Both the position numbers and the translations under genes were made by a program. DNA of 64,000 bases from Acutalibacter muris (lineage in GTDB: Bacteria > Bacillota > Clostridia > Oscillospirales > Acutalibacteraceae), in NCBI RefSeq assembly GCF_002201475.1, contig NZ_CP021422.1, forward strand, positions 3,658,001-3,722,000, in the 5' to 3' direction. Below the pieces are notes generated by a model, which did not search any database, was not told where the DNA came from, and worked only from the letters and a program-made list of their open reading frames with translations. Of this stretch, positions 26,901 to 35,103 are shown one piece after another. Position 1 is the first letter of the stretch. The number at the start of each line of letters is the position of its first letter.

Positions 26901-27497
26901 GTAACAGTACAGGCCGGGTTTGTCCTTGAGCAGACGGCGACGCCCAGCCCCTCACCGAAGCCCTGGGAAAACCCTTTCCCGGATGTGAAGGACAGCGAGT
27001 GGTACATCAAGGCCGTTGAATTTGTGTGTACGAACGGCCTGATGAGCGGTTATGCCAACGGCAGGTTCGGCCCGAACGACACCCTCACCCGGGCGCAGTT
27101 CGCGCAGATAATCTACAACAAGGAGGGCAGGCCCGCTACTGGGGGAAGCCGGTTCAGCGACGTGAAAGACGGTATGTGGTACGCGGACGCTGTGAACTGG
27201 GCGGCGGCAGAGGGCATCGTCGCCGGGATAGGCGGCGGTAAGTTCGCCCCCGACCGGCCCATCACCCGGCAGGACCTGGCGGTCATGCTCTGGCGCTATG
27301 CAGGGAGCCCGAAGCCCAGGAAAAATGAACTGGATTTTGTGGATTCCGGGAAGGTCAGCGGGTACGCCTGGAAAGCCTTATGCTGGGCGAATGAGAACGG
27401 TGTTGTCAATGGAAAGGGGAACGGACTTCTCGACCCGAGGGGGAACGCTACCCGGGCAGAGGCGGCGCAGATGGTAATGAAGTATGTGAATATGTAA
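23997..27497 (+). CDS. SLH-domain surface protein with InlB-type repeats
   Basis: 1166 residues. Signal peptide about 1-24; residues about 50-330 are a repeat-rich right-handed beta-helix (LNNASISVDATAEKGIWV, SISCSNGVGMF, ITIENSHVTAI); about 660-735 contain an InlB B-repeat (VTFNTQGGSEVESQDV through ITLYAKW); another bacterial beta-repeat is at about 900-980; the last about 170 residues are three SLH modules (NPFPDVKDSEWYIKAVEFV, SRFSDVKDGMWYADAVNWA, ELDFVDSGKVSGYAWKALCWA). The SLH modules bind pyruvylated wall polymer. Likely a surface adhesin or glycan binder under the upstream LuxR regulator and thus possibly phase-variable. Confidence 0.88.
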   Translation: MKRLLCVLLAVLIICSCWVTAGAAEDGTTAPEDKSGGWVFNSQYQLPTQTTEYTAGSGTITWEPTTVYDETHQCEKAASGRLTLNNASISVDATAEKGIWVPVDTELVLIGSNTITMSQSGTAIMITDPYFGGTPSLTIRGEGSLTVNANGGGDGMEVRNEINIVEGANVSISCSNGVGMFTTAGRINISDSTVKVRIADNASSRGAIRAVINGYPTADITIENSHVTAINPGGLSMKSSGSISFTDSDIAAIGTSSISNGYPSEGILAFAELSGGTINISGGTLYAQNNYENTDRYNYGFDLPYLPGKVTATDSAVICYHGSVYYLVQSGNNIQYESCAYDESTGAITVGNGYVMGNVEWKDSLLFPDSKSNKALYGRYYDVASQSNKVGTITIPAGTEAVIPASGYLFSYNLVNNGTLTAKGYCDNYGTLTNNGTINNYGLFYNEANTQFSGSGTFNNLYYARNFPGSKTSDSMKINGLILNYDNTVSPVKWEYVAHGDAQLLCTNNQIVGANSSVFQPLYVLSDAIFTIPESRTVDASSAALGVTWETLSTYLSVQGKIVVNGTLKLPPGPVQEKLDELLTHITGTGQVIIGESTAYPVTVTGCTADKSFAVQGETVTLTPGVSAQGTRFLRWETSSGVTVGEDNTFTMPNGTVTVTAIYSHTVTFNTQGGSEVESQDVEGGQAAAEPAEAPTRDGYVFDNWYADAGGKTAYDFASEVTGPITLYAKWLKELPDPPAGEGGKQYKLVMGEGVSEVPKGLEDIYDAPAALETAMKVEITKKNGSIPQANTAVYDVTLLVSENGGTTWTPATEDNFPAGGLAVTLPYPSGTNSSYTFTVVHMFTTDFNNHHAGETESPKVTNTNSGIQFTVTGLSPIAVGWVKKNSGSGGGGWYPSVSYYDVKVEKAEHGTVTASPTSASSGSTVTLTVKPDEGYKLDKIAVTDSQGKAVELTEKDDKYTFKMPARNVTVQAGFVLEQTATPSPSPKPWENPFPDVKDSEWYIKAVEFVCTNGLMSGYANGRFGPNDTLTRAQFAQIIYNKEGRPATGGSRFSDVKDGMWYADAVNWAAAEGIVAGIGGGKFAPDRPITRQDLAVMLWRYAGSPKPRKNELDFVDSGKVSGYAWKALCWANENGVVNGKGNGLLDPRGNATRAEAAQMVMKYVNM

Positions 27498-28315
27498 TCA
27501 TCGGAGAAATCAAAATGTGGATTCTTTTGCAGGCGGACGCTTCCGTTACATCAAAAAGGCCGGGAAACAAGCCGGATTCCGGCCTTTGAATAAAGTTAAA
27601 AGATGGGACTCTTGTGGGACTTTTCCGTGCTATAATTGTAGTGTGAAGTAGTACAGCGGTCAAAAGCGCCCATAAGGTACGCACAAAACCAGAACGAAAA
27701 GTTTTCGGATTGAACTTCGGGCGACATTTTGTCGCTGGAAATATGGCGCGCAAAATGCACTCCACGCTAAGTGAGGTGGCGGGCGTTTTGCGCGCCACCT
27801 CTTTTGGGTTCAGATTTGCATTTCTGATTTTTCTTTGCTGGCGAGGGCGAAACGGTTTAGCCCTCGTTGGTATAACTTAAAACGACAATTTGTCGATTTT
27901 AGAATATACCGGGCACGTGGCGGCGCATTGCGCCGTGACGTGCCCCTCGCCCATCATCCATCTGAACTAAAGGAATCTGTAGAAATCAAAATGAAAAAAC
28001 GTGGTTTTGACGAGCAAAAGATTTTCAGTGGCCAGTTTTGATGTCATGGCAAAATCTGCTACGACCCCTGATGTCAGAATCAAACGGACAAACTGTCCGT
28101 TTGATTTCTGTGGTCACAGGCTTTTTGCACGTGACCGCAAACCTCTGAACAAAAATGGAGCAAAAAGGCGGCTTTATGTATCAGGGGTGGTAGGGTTAAG
28201 TTATGTACCATCGGAAAAGCATCGGAAAGCTATCGGGAGACAAACGGAAAATCATGTGCTACAATAGGTAGGGTGAAGAAGTAGTATAGTGAAAAACCTA
28301 TGACGTGCACGTGAA

Positions 28316-28347
28316 AGCAGAACGAAGACGTTTCGTTCTGCTTTTCG
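28316..28347 (+). terminator. Terminator-like hairpin in the second cassette
   Basis: AGCAGAACGA/TCGTTCTGCT stem followed by TTTTCG. Confidence 0.7.
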
Positions 28348-28638
28348 AGCGACATCTTGGTGCCGGGCATTTTGACCGTGACCTCAGGGCAGAAAATCAA
28401 GTTCGCATTTTGCATTTTTGATTTTTTTGCTGTCAACAGTTAGAGATACTGAGCAAGAAGAAGCAAGTGTGCAATTTGTACATCTGAGGCTACAAATTTA
28501 AACTTTTTGTGAACTTTGTCTATTATAATATAAATCCGTTCTATTTGCGTCAGAAAATGTTGGTTTTCCCAATACCGAGTAGAAAAGAAGTGAAATTCTG
28601 GATTTTGTCAAGTGTATAATATCAGTGGAGATAATTGT

Positions 28639-28713
28639 GGGAAAGCAGTTCCGATGCTTTCCTACCCGCAAAGCGGCGTTTTATCCCAGCATGGGCTAAA
28701 CGCCGCTTTTTTC
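28639..28713 (+). terminator. Tandem hairpins before the initiator gene
   Basis: GGAAAGCA/TGCTTTCC is followed at once by AAGCGGCGTTT/AAACGCCGCTT with a T-run. The second is an intrinsic terminator; the pair may work as an attenuator for the downstream gene. Confidence 0.75.
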
Positions 28714-28777
28714 ATGCCCATTTTGGGTGATTAGGGGGGTGACCCCATCACATAAAAAATTATCAAGGAGTGATGCA

Positions 28778-29571
28778 ATGGCAATTTTCAGAGTGAAGCA
28801 CGATAAGGACTACACGGTGATGAGCAACTACCACCTGCGCGACCCAGCCCTATCCCTCAAGGCAAGGGTCTGCTCTCGCAAATGCTGGCCTTGCCAGATA
28901 ACTGGAACTATTCTATTGCAGGTCTGGCCTACATTAACCGCGAGGGCGAAAGAGCGGTGCGTTCGGCAATAAACGAGCTTGAACAAGCCGGGTATCTCCA
29001 CCGCCGGCAGAAAAGGGGCAGCACTGGCAAAATCGTCGGCACTGAGTACATGGTATATGAACAGCCAGTGTGCCAAAATGCAGCAGTGGATAATCCACCG
29101 CTGGATAAACCGCCGACGGAAAACAGCACACAACTAAACAAAGATAAACAAAATAAAGATAAAATAAATATAGAGAAAACAAATCCTATCCTTTCCGATA
29201 GGGAAGGGATAGGATTGGAAACGAATTATGCCCAGCATGAGCGGCTGATAAAGGAAAACATCGAGTACGACCACCTCATAGACGTGATGGACAAGCCCTT
29301 GCTGGATGAGCTTGTGGACATCATGGTGGAAACCGTCTGTACCCAGCGAAAGGCAATACGCATTGCCAGCGACGATTACCCGGCGGAGGTTGTCAGGAGC
29401 AAATTCCTCAAGCTGACCGCCGAGCATATCGAGTACGTCGCCGACTGTTTCCGCGTCAATACCAGCGAGATACGCAATATCAAGCAGTATCTGCGGGCCA
29501 TGCTATTCAACGCGCCCTCAACTATGGACAGCTACTACACCGCGAAAGTGGCACATGACATGGCCAAATGA
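28778..29571 (+). pseudogene. DUF6017/RepA-type replication initiator-like protein, frameshifted
   Basis: The N-terminus MAIFRVKHDKDYTVMSNYHLRDPALSLKA is the start of the helix-turn-helix initiator-like proteins of Clostridial mobile elements. The frame then shifts: GLLSQMLALPDNWNYSIAGLAYINREG continues in the next frame. Adding one A at 28865 restores it. The C-terminal DUF6017 part (KENIEYDHLIDVMDKPLLDELVDIMVETVCT through FNAPSTMDSYYTAKVAHDMAK) is intact. About 264 residues when repaired. AAGGAG precedes the ATG. A paralogous fragment is at 45190-45875. Confidence 0.82.
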
Positions 29572-29663
29572 GCGCGGAGCGCGCCCTGCCGAGTGTCAAC
29601 GAGGCAGTAAATACAGAAAGCGGAAATTTTACGTTTTCTGTATGAGCCAGCATCGCATTTGTC

Positions 29664-29735
29664 CAGACACACGTGCAGACACGTGTACAGACAAACGCAG
29701 CTTGGATAGGGTGTGCCCTATGACCCCGGTTTTTA
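29664..29735. promoter_or_regulatory. Candidate origin of transfer
   Basis: Three CAGACA iterons lie exactly 12 bp apart (29664, 29676, 29688), followed by a perfect ATAGGG-TGTG-CCCTAT hairpin (29706-29721) and GGTTTTTAGACC, 30 nt before mobC. Direct repeats plus a hairpin next to a relaxosome accessory gene are the layout of oriT sites. Confidence 0.55.
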
Positions 29736-30014
29736 GACCAATCCTATTTTGAAGGGAAGGATTATTTTGAGTAACCAAAAGAAATTTGATATGAGAATGA
29801 CCGAGCAGGACTACAAGCGGCTTACCCGCAAAGCACGGAAATGCGGGCTAACCAAATCCGGCTACATACGCCAACTGATTCACGACTACAAGCCCCGAGA
29901 GGCCCCTCCTGCCGATTATTACGGCATGACCCGGGAGTTGAAAGAGATTGGCAACAACATGAACCAGATTGCTTTCATGGCAAACGCCACCGGCCTTGTG
30001 GACGAGGGTATGTA

Positions 30015-31058
30015 TTACCCCCGAACAAGAATATAGGAAATCTGATTATGTTGAAAGAAAGCGGAGACCTTATCAGGAGAATGTTGTAATGTTCGCATGA
30101 AGGAAGTAGTTTTATGGCGGATATCGTATATGGTCCGAGGTAAGTCGCCAGAATGGACCGAAAGTTTCAGCGCGTGATTGAGATATTCGTCCGGATTGCT
30201 CTCGGGAGCATAGGGCGGCAGAAAGAACAGCTCGATTTTATCCCGATGCTTGTCCAGCCAGGCTGCGGCTTTCTTCCCGTGGTGCACCTTTAAGTTGTCC
30301 AAAATCAGGAAAACCTTTTGGTTGGAGGTCCGAATCAACCGGTCCATAAATTGGATCAGGCGCTGCTGGTTCATGGAATCCTCGTACATCATAAAGCGAA
30401 CGTCCCCCTGCCTGCTCAGGGCGGAAAGCATATTCAGCCTCTCTCTTTTCGTTTCCACCGACAGAACAGGAGGCTGTCCTTTGGGTGCAAACCCGCGCTC
30501 ACAGTTCGAGCAGTTGTCGATTCCAGTCTCGTCTCCCCAGTAAATCACGGCATTTTCTGCCTTGGCCCGCTGGTCGATGGCCGGATATTCTTCCTCCCGC
30601 CACCTTTAGATACGGGAAGGATTCTGTTTCCGGGCACGCTTGACCGGACGCTGGCACGTCAAGCCCCAGCGCCGCATATAATCCGACACACTGCCGTCCG
30701 AGATCTTTTTCCGATACCTTTTCCAGACGTATGCACACACTTTCTTCAGCGTCCACAGACTCCCAGGAATGCCGAATTCCTCTGGGCGGCGGGTAACAAT
30801 CGTTTCCCGTATTTCCGCCTGCTCCTCCGGTGTCAGAAGCAGATGCGTCCCCTTCTGGAATCCGTGTTTCTTCGGTTCCAGCGCTTTGTCTCCCTCTCGC
30901 TTATATGCCGTCCATATTTCGCTGGCGCGACTCTGCCGCACTCCGGTTAATTCCTCAATTTCTTTCCCGGCTTTTCCCATCTGTTTGAGGCGTACGACCT
31001 GACGGCGTACCTGCTTGAGCTCTCCACTTTTCAGTTTTCGTAAATCTATGTATTCCAT
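30015..31058 (-). pseudogene. IS630 transposase interrupted by an in-frame TAA
   Basis: One frame of 348 codons is broken only by TAA at 30608-30606. Before it (150 residues) is the HTH part (GKEIEELTGVRQSRASEIWTAYK). After it come RWREEEYPAIDQRAKAENAVIYWGDETGI (first catalytic Asp), LILDNLKVHH (second) and FLPPYAPESNPDEYLNH (third Asp/Glu). CAA or CAG to TAA would explain it. The transposase is probably inactive unless the stop is read through. Confidence 0.85.
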
Positions 31059-31113
31059 ACTCTCTATTTTACCACTTTCTACTGCTTTTTTCTAGGTCGT
31101 TTTTCAGGAATAA
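30015..31113 (-). mobile_element. IS630-family insertion sequence
   Basis: About 1.1 kb between TA dinucleotides (30013-30014 and 31114-31115), the IS630 target duplication. The ends are imperfect inverted repeats (18 of 26 matches by eye, both starting TTA: left TTACCCCCGAACAAG, right complement TTATTCCTGAAAAAC). It carries one transposase gene on the minus strand. Confidence 0.82.
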
Positions 31114-31273
31114 TATTACCAGGAGGTATTACGCTTGCGGGACGCTATTCAACGCATTGAGAAGGCCGTCATAGGCCAGAGAGATGAGCTTGATTTTGAC
31201 GAAGAATAAGGACGATAACACGAACCCGGCAGTATTTTCCTGTTGGGCATTTTTCATTTTTGGAGGTATGCCT

Positions 31274-31441
31274 ATGGAGAAAAGCAAGGAAGAATTTGTT
31301 GGAAAGACCGTCATGGAGGAGAGCGGCACACAGTATTTTGTGGTGGGGAAATATAAAATCAAAGTGTCGGAACACTTCCCAGAGCGGGGAAAAACGATTG
31401 ATAATCTCCTGGAGGACGCTGTGCACCGTGCCGCGTCCTGA
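31274..31441 (+). CDS. tnpW: Transposon-encoded protein TnpW
   Basis: 55 residues from the ATG at 31274 (GGAGG 7 nt upstream). VGKTVMEESGTQYFVVGKYKIKVSEHFPERGKTIDNLLEDAV matches the TnpW family, which normally sits directly before the large serine recombinase gene of Tn4451-type elements, exactly as here. Function unknown. Confidence 0.75.
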   Translation: MEKSKEEFVGKTVMEESGTQYFVVGKYKIKVSEHFPERGKTIDNLLEDAVHRAAS

Positions 31442-31479
31442 GAGATATTTTAGGTAAAATAAAGCTGGAAATTGGCCCG

Positions 31480-31520
31480 CGCTTATGCTATACTTGTATT
31501 GAGCGAGTATTGCATAAGCG
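31480..31520. promoter_or_regulatory. Inverted repeat around the recombinase promoter
   Basis: CGCTTATGC (31480-31488) and GCATAAGCG (31512-31520) are perfect 9-bp arms flanking TATACT (31489-31494). Candidate operator or recombinase-binding site. Confidence 0.5.
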
Positions 31521-31551
31521 TGGGTTGTTTCCATTTAAGGAGGTTTTTTGC

Positions 31552-31620
31552 GTGAAACAACCGAGCAATACGAAGATTTACAGGACCGCGCTCTACATGA
31601 GATTGAGCCGTGATGATGAT
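31552..31620 (+). pseudogene. Large serine recombinase, N-terminal stub
   Basis: From GTG 31552 (AAGGAGG upstream): KQPSNTKIYRTALYMRLSRDDD is the start of a TnpX/TndX-type resolvase domain, including the strand before the catalytic serine (SRDD). After about 23 residues the similarity stops and the reading enters a terminator and the antisense of another recombinase. Confidence 0.75.
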
Positions 31621-31654
31621 ATGACAAATAGACGTAAAGCCAAGTTATTTTTTT

Positions 31655-31680
31655 CGGCATCCATAAGGGATGCCGTTTTT
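31655..31680. terminator. Bidirectional terminator between recombinase fragments
   Basis: CGGCATCC-ATAA-GGGATGCCG with T-rich flanks on both sides. Confidence 0.8.
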
Positions 31681-31683
31681 CTA

Positions 31684-32865
31684 TTATTGGATAGCCCCGA
31701 CAAATTTATAGTAGATAGTAATGCGCTTTTCCTTACCCTTGCGGCAGCGTCCCATACCCGGCGTTTCGTAAATCGTAATCCGGTCAATCAGTTCGTGAAG
31801 CATGAAGCGGTCGAGTTTTTCAAAGCTGGTGCATTTTCGGATAAGGGCTGCAAAGCGGTCAATATCGGCCTTGGTATCCCGAACCTTTTCCAGTGCCTTT
31901 TCCATCTCTGCAATGTTCGCTTTCAGCGTTGCCCGTTCCGTATCGTAATCTGCGATAAACATGGTAAAGATGTGGTCGGGCAGCTTGCCGCTCATATTGT
32001 CCTCGTAGGTGCGTTTCAGCTTCATATCCAAGTCAGCCAGCCGCTTCTTTGCTGATGCCAGGTCGCGCTTCATTGTCGCGGTCTGTTTCTGCTGATCGGC
32101 GCATTTCAGTTCCATCAGTTTCTGTGCTGCTTTCTCGGTGTCCTCGCTGAACAGTCTGGCATTGCGCTGAATATCCTCCTGAACCACCTGATAAAGCGTG
32201 TCACGGTTAATATAGTGGCTGGAACAAGCTACTGTCCCTATCGCCTGACTGCGCCCGCACATATAGTAAAAATACTTCTGCTGGCTGACACCCAACTTCA
32301 TGGATGTTCCGCAGGCTTCGCAGTAAAACAGTCCTGCAAACAGCGCCGGCTCGTCTTTGGCTTTAATGGTCTTTTTCCGCGCAATCAGTCTTTTTTGTGC
32401 TTCATCAAATAATTCGCGGGATATGATCGGTTCGTGCATATCAGGAACAACTACCCAATCTTCTTTAGGGATAGGTTCCCTTTTTTTACTTCGGTAGGAT
32501 GGCGTGTACTGCCGCCCCTGCACCATGCTCCCCACATAGATTTCGTTTTGAAGCATGAAATGTACATAAGTCCGTGTCCAGAAGTGGCGGCGTTCAAACT
32601 CGCCATCCCGTTCAGGATTGTGCTTACGGAAACGTGTATATTCCTTGGGGGATAAGATACCCTCGTTGTTCAGGGTTGTTGCAATGCTCCTTGCCCCAAT
32701 CCCTGCCGCGCACATTTCAAACATCCGCCGGACAACCGGCGCGGTTTCCTCGTTGATAATCAGCTTGTGCTTATCGTCAGGATGCCGCAGGTAGCCGTAG
32801 GGGTCGAGTGCGCCAAGGTATTCGCCGCGCCTTGCTTTAGTATGAAGCGTGGACTTAATTTTTAT
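31684..32865 (-). pseudogene. Large serine recombinase, C-terminal fragment
   Basis: About 393 residues beginning within STLHTKARRGEYLGALDPYGYLR. They include the recombinase domain (VVRRMFEMCAAGIGARSIATTLNNEGI), the zinc ribbon (FYCEACGTSMKL ... YYMCGR ... CSSHYI), a coiled coil (about 215-310) and the C-terminal DRITIYE motif. The catalytic resolvase domain is missing; upstream of 32865 the sequence is unrelated. Together with the stub at 31552 this leaves two headless or tailless recombinases facing each other. Confidence 0.85.
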
Positions 32866-32879
32866 TTTAAAATCCAAAG

Positions 32880-33041
32880 GGATTTTTGACTATCTCTTTA
32901 TAAGTTCTTAAATGCCGCTAAGTCTTGATTTTTCAAGGGTTCGCGGCATTTTTGCTGTCGGGGGAAGCTCACATATACTCTCAAAAGTTTTTAGGTTTTC
33001 GCTCTCAAAGGTAGTACGAAAGTAGTAAAACCTCGTCCTGC
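32880..33041. other. Short non-coding stretch between element fragments
   Basis: No gene seen. A small GCCGC-rich inverted repeat (ATGCCGCTAAG ... GCGGCAT, about 32912-32950) is the only structure. Confidence 0.5.
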
Positions 33042-33196
33042 CTATGCTGCCAGCCGTTCCATTTCAGCCCTTGCGGAAGCGTAGGTTGCGTGTGCGTAAT
33101 AGTTCAGCGTCATGGTGATATTGGAGTGTCCCATGATGTACTGCAACGCTTTAGGGTTCATGCCCGCATTGGCTAAGTTGGTGCAGAACGTGTGCC
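33042..33196 (-). pseudogene. Tyrosine integrase, C-terminal piece (separated from its N-terminus at 42320)
   Basis: On the minus strand it reads TFCTNLANAGMNPKALQYIMGHSNITMTLNYYAHATYASARAEMERLAA then stop: the last about 50 residues of a Tn916-type integrase with the catalytic His region GHSN and the nucleophilic Tyr in NYYAHA. It continues exactly from TPHTLRH at 42320 across the 9.1-kb insertion. Confidence 0.9.
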
Positions 33197-33205
33197 CTTA
33201 TGGCA

Positions 33206-33263
33206 TAATAAGGACAAATCGAAAATCCCAGTGATTTCTAGGGGATTCGGGTTTGTCCTTATT
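33206..33263. repeat. Inverted repeat at the left end of the 9.1-kb element
   Basis: AATAAGGACAAATCGAAAATCCC is matched in reverse by GGGGATTCGGGTTTGTCCTTATT, and a third AAGGACAAA lies near 33332. Candidate recombinase or ParB binding sites, or the element operator upstream of parA. Confidence 0.7.
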
Positions 33264-33400
33264 CTTTTTCCATGAAAAAAAGGGCGAAAGGAGGCCAAAA
33301 TGAACCGGGCAAAAAAGCGGCGTGTCACATTAAGGACAAAATTTTAATCAAGCGTGAAACCATACAATATGAACAAATATAACCGAAAGGAACAAAAAGC

Positions 33401-34177
33401 ATGAGCAAGGTAATCGCAATCTGCAACCAAAAAGGCGGGGTCGGCAAGACCGTCACCACCGTAAACTTAGGCATCGGCCTAGCCCGCCAGGGTAAACGTG
33501 TCCTGCTGGTGGACGTAGACGCACAAGGCTCTTTGACCGCCAGCCTGGGCTACCAGCACCCGGACCAGTTAGAGGAAACCCTCTCCACCGTGCTGGGCAA
33601 GGTCATAGAGGACAAGCCCCTTCTCCCCGGCGAGGGAATCATCCATCATGAGGAAGGTGTAGACCTCCTCCCCGCCAACATCGACCTAGCGGCAATGGAG
33701 GTCACGCTGGTGAACATCATGAGCCGGGAAACCATCCTCCGTGAATACCTAAACACTGTCCGCGACCAGTACGACATCATTCTCCTGGACTGCTGCCCCT
33801 CGCTGGGTATGCTTACCATCAACGCCCTATCAGCCGCCGACACGCTTATTATCCCAATGATGGCCCATTACCTCTCGCTGAAAGGTATGGAGCAGCTCAT
33901 GAGGACCATCGGCAAAGTAAAGAGGCAAATCAACCCAAACTTGACCATCAGCGGTATTCTCGTCACAATGGCCGATATGCGGACCACCTACTCGCAGGAA
34001 ATCGTGGAACTGCTGAGAAATTCCTATGGCAGTCAACTCAAAATTTTCGACGCCATCATTCCCCGCTCCATCCGTGCGGCAGAGACCAGCGCCGAGGGCA
34101 AGAGCATATTTCTTCATGACCCCTCTGGAAAAGTCTCTGCGGCATATGAGGCCCTGACCTTAGAGGTAGCGTCATGA
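33401..34177 (+). CDS. parA: ParA family partition ATPase
   Basis: 258 residues opening with CNQKGGVGKTVTTVNLG, the deviant Walker A of ParA/Soj with the signature lysine, then VDVDAQGSLT (Walker A') and IILLDCCPSLGML (Walker B). It forms nucleoid-bound ATP dimers that move ParB-DNA complexes. RBS CGAAAGGAAC. Its stop overlaps the ParB start (ATGA). On ICEs such pairs stabilise the excised circle. Confidence 0.93.
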   Translation: MSKVIAICNQKGGVGKTVTTVNLGIGLARQGKRVLLVDVDAQGSLTASLGYQHPDQLEETLSTVLGKVIEDKPLLPGEGIIHHEEGVDLLPANIDLAAMEVTLVNIMSRETILREYLNTVRDQYDIILLDCCPSLGMLTINALSAADTLIIPMMAHYLSLKGMEQLMRTIGKVKRQINPNLTISGILVTMADMRTTYSQEIVELLRNSYGSQLKIFDAIIPRSIRAAETSAEGKSIFLHDPSGKVSAAYEALTLEVAS

Positions 34178-35103
34178 AAAGCAGCGCGGCGAAAATACAA
34201 ATAACCGGCCTGGACGATTTATTTGGCGGAATCCCGGCCCAGGTTGCTGCTGACCAAATTCAAGAGCTTTCTTTGAGGGAACTGCATCCCTTCAAGGAGC
34301 ACCCCTTCCATGTGGCGGACGATGAGAAAATGCGGGAAATGGCCGAGAGCGTGGCCCAATACGGTGTTCTGGTGCCTGGTATCGTCCGGCCAAGGCCCGA
34401 GGGCGGCTATGAAATCATAGCGGGCCACCGGCGCTCAAGAGCCAGTGAGCTGGCCGGGAAAGAGACCATGCCGGTTATCGTCAGGGATATGGACGATGAC
34501 GAGGCCACGATTGTCATGGTGGACAGCAATTTGCAGCGGGAGAAGATTCTGCCCAGTGAAAAGGCGTTTGCCTATCGGATGAAACTTGAGGCGATAAAAC
34601 ATCAGGGTCAGAGAACAGATTTTACTTCTGGCCCACTGGGCCAGAAGTGGTCTCGAGACGCAGTATCAGCTAATTCTCCAGACAGCGCAAGGCAGATTCA
34701 ACGGCTCATACGCTTGACGGAGCTTGTTCCATGTCTGTTGGACCTTGTTGACCAAGATAAGTTCCCATTGCGGCCAGCCGTAGAAGTTTCATACATCCCT
34801 ATGGACGGGCAAGAGCTGCTGTATAACGTAATTGAGAACAAGTCTTTCGGGCCACCGTCTATGGAACAGGCGAAAAAGCTGAGAGAATGCAGTGAGCGCA
34901 CCGAATTGACAACGAGCCTTATTATTGACATCATCTCAGATGAAAAACCCACGCCACTACAAGTCACCCTCAAAAATAAATGCCTGAGCCAGTATTTCCC
35001 CAAAGACTACACACAGAAACAGATAGAGGAGGTCATCCTCTCCCTGCTGGAAACCTGGAAGTATCAACAGAAAGGGGCTGTGACAGATGGCAGCAACAGC
35101 TAG
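34174..35103 (+). CDS. parB: ParB/Spo0J family partition protein
   Basis: 309 residues, overlapping parA by 4 nt. ELSLRELHPFKEHPFHVADDEKMREMAESVAQYGVLVPGIVRPRPEGGYEIIAGHRRSRASELAG is the ParB CTPase domain with GHRRSRA, followed by DSNLQREKILPSEKAFAYRMKLEAIKHQG and an HTH. It should bind parS-like sites; the AAGGACAAA repeats upstream of parA are candidates. Confidence 0.92.
   Translation: MKSSAAKIQITGLDDLFGGIPAQVAADQIQELSLRELHPFKEHPFHVADDEKMREMAESVAQYGVLVPGIVRPRPEGGYEIIAGHRRSRASELAGKETMPVIVRDMDDDEATIVMVDSNLQREKILPSEKAFAYRMKLEAIKHQGQRTDFTSGPLGQKWSRDAVSANSPDSARQIQRLIRLTELVPCLLDLVDQDKFPLRPAVEVSYIPMDGQELLYNVIENKSFGPPSMEQAKKLRECSERTELTTSLIIDIISDEKPTPLQVTLKNKCLSQYFPKDYTQKQIEEVILSLLETWKYQQKGAVTDGSNS

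Larger units (their letters stand above)
27498..28777. other. 1.3-kb non-coding region rich in strong hairpins
   Basis: No convincing ORF. Hairpins include GGCGCGCAAAATGC/GCGTTTTGCGCGCC (27745-27795), GAGGTGGCG/CGCCACCTC plus TTTT (27773-27804), CGAGGGC/GCCCTCG (27841-27865), GGGCACGT/ACGTGCCC (27911-27945), AATCAAACGGAC/GTCCGTTTGATT (28078-28106) and two terminators listed separately. Two segments, about 27631-27860 and 28256-28445, look like diverged copies of one cassette. This is the upstream region of a mobile-element replication/mobilisation operon. Confidence 0.7.
29767..31209 (+). pseudogene. mobC: MobC-like relaxosome protein, split by an IS630 insertion
   Basis: Residues from TTG 29767 (GGAAGG upstream): KKFDMRMTEQDYKRLTRKARKCGLTKSGYIRQLI is the ribbon-helix-helix part, and MTRELKEIGNNMNQIAFMANATG is the MobC signature. 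At codon YY (nt 30014) the IS begins; on the far side, from 31114, the frame resumes with YYQEVLRLRDAIQRIEKAVI and stops at 31209. Removing the IS and one TA gives an in-frame protein of about 114 residues. MobC assists the relaxase at oriT; no relaxase gene follows here. Confidence 0.88.

Noticed and set aside
27631..27636. TATAAT at 27631 as a promoter for the structured region
   Set aside because: No acceptable -35 at 16-18 bp spacing; TTGTGG lies only 13 bp away.
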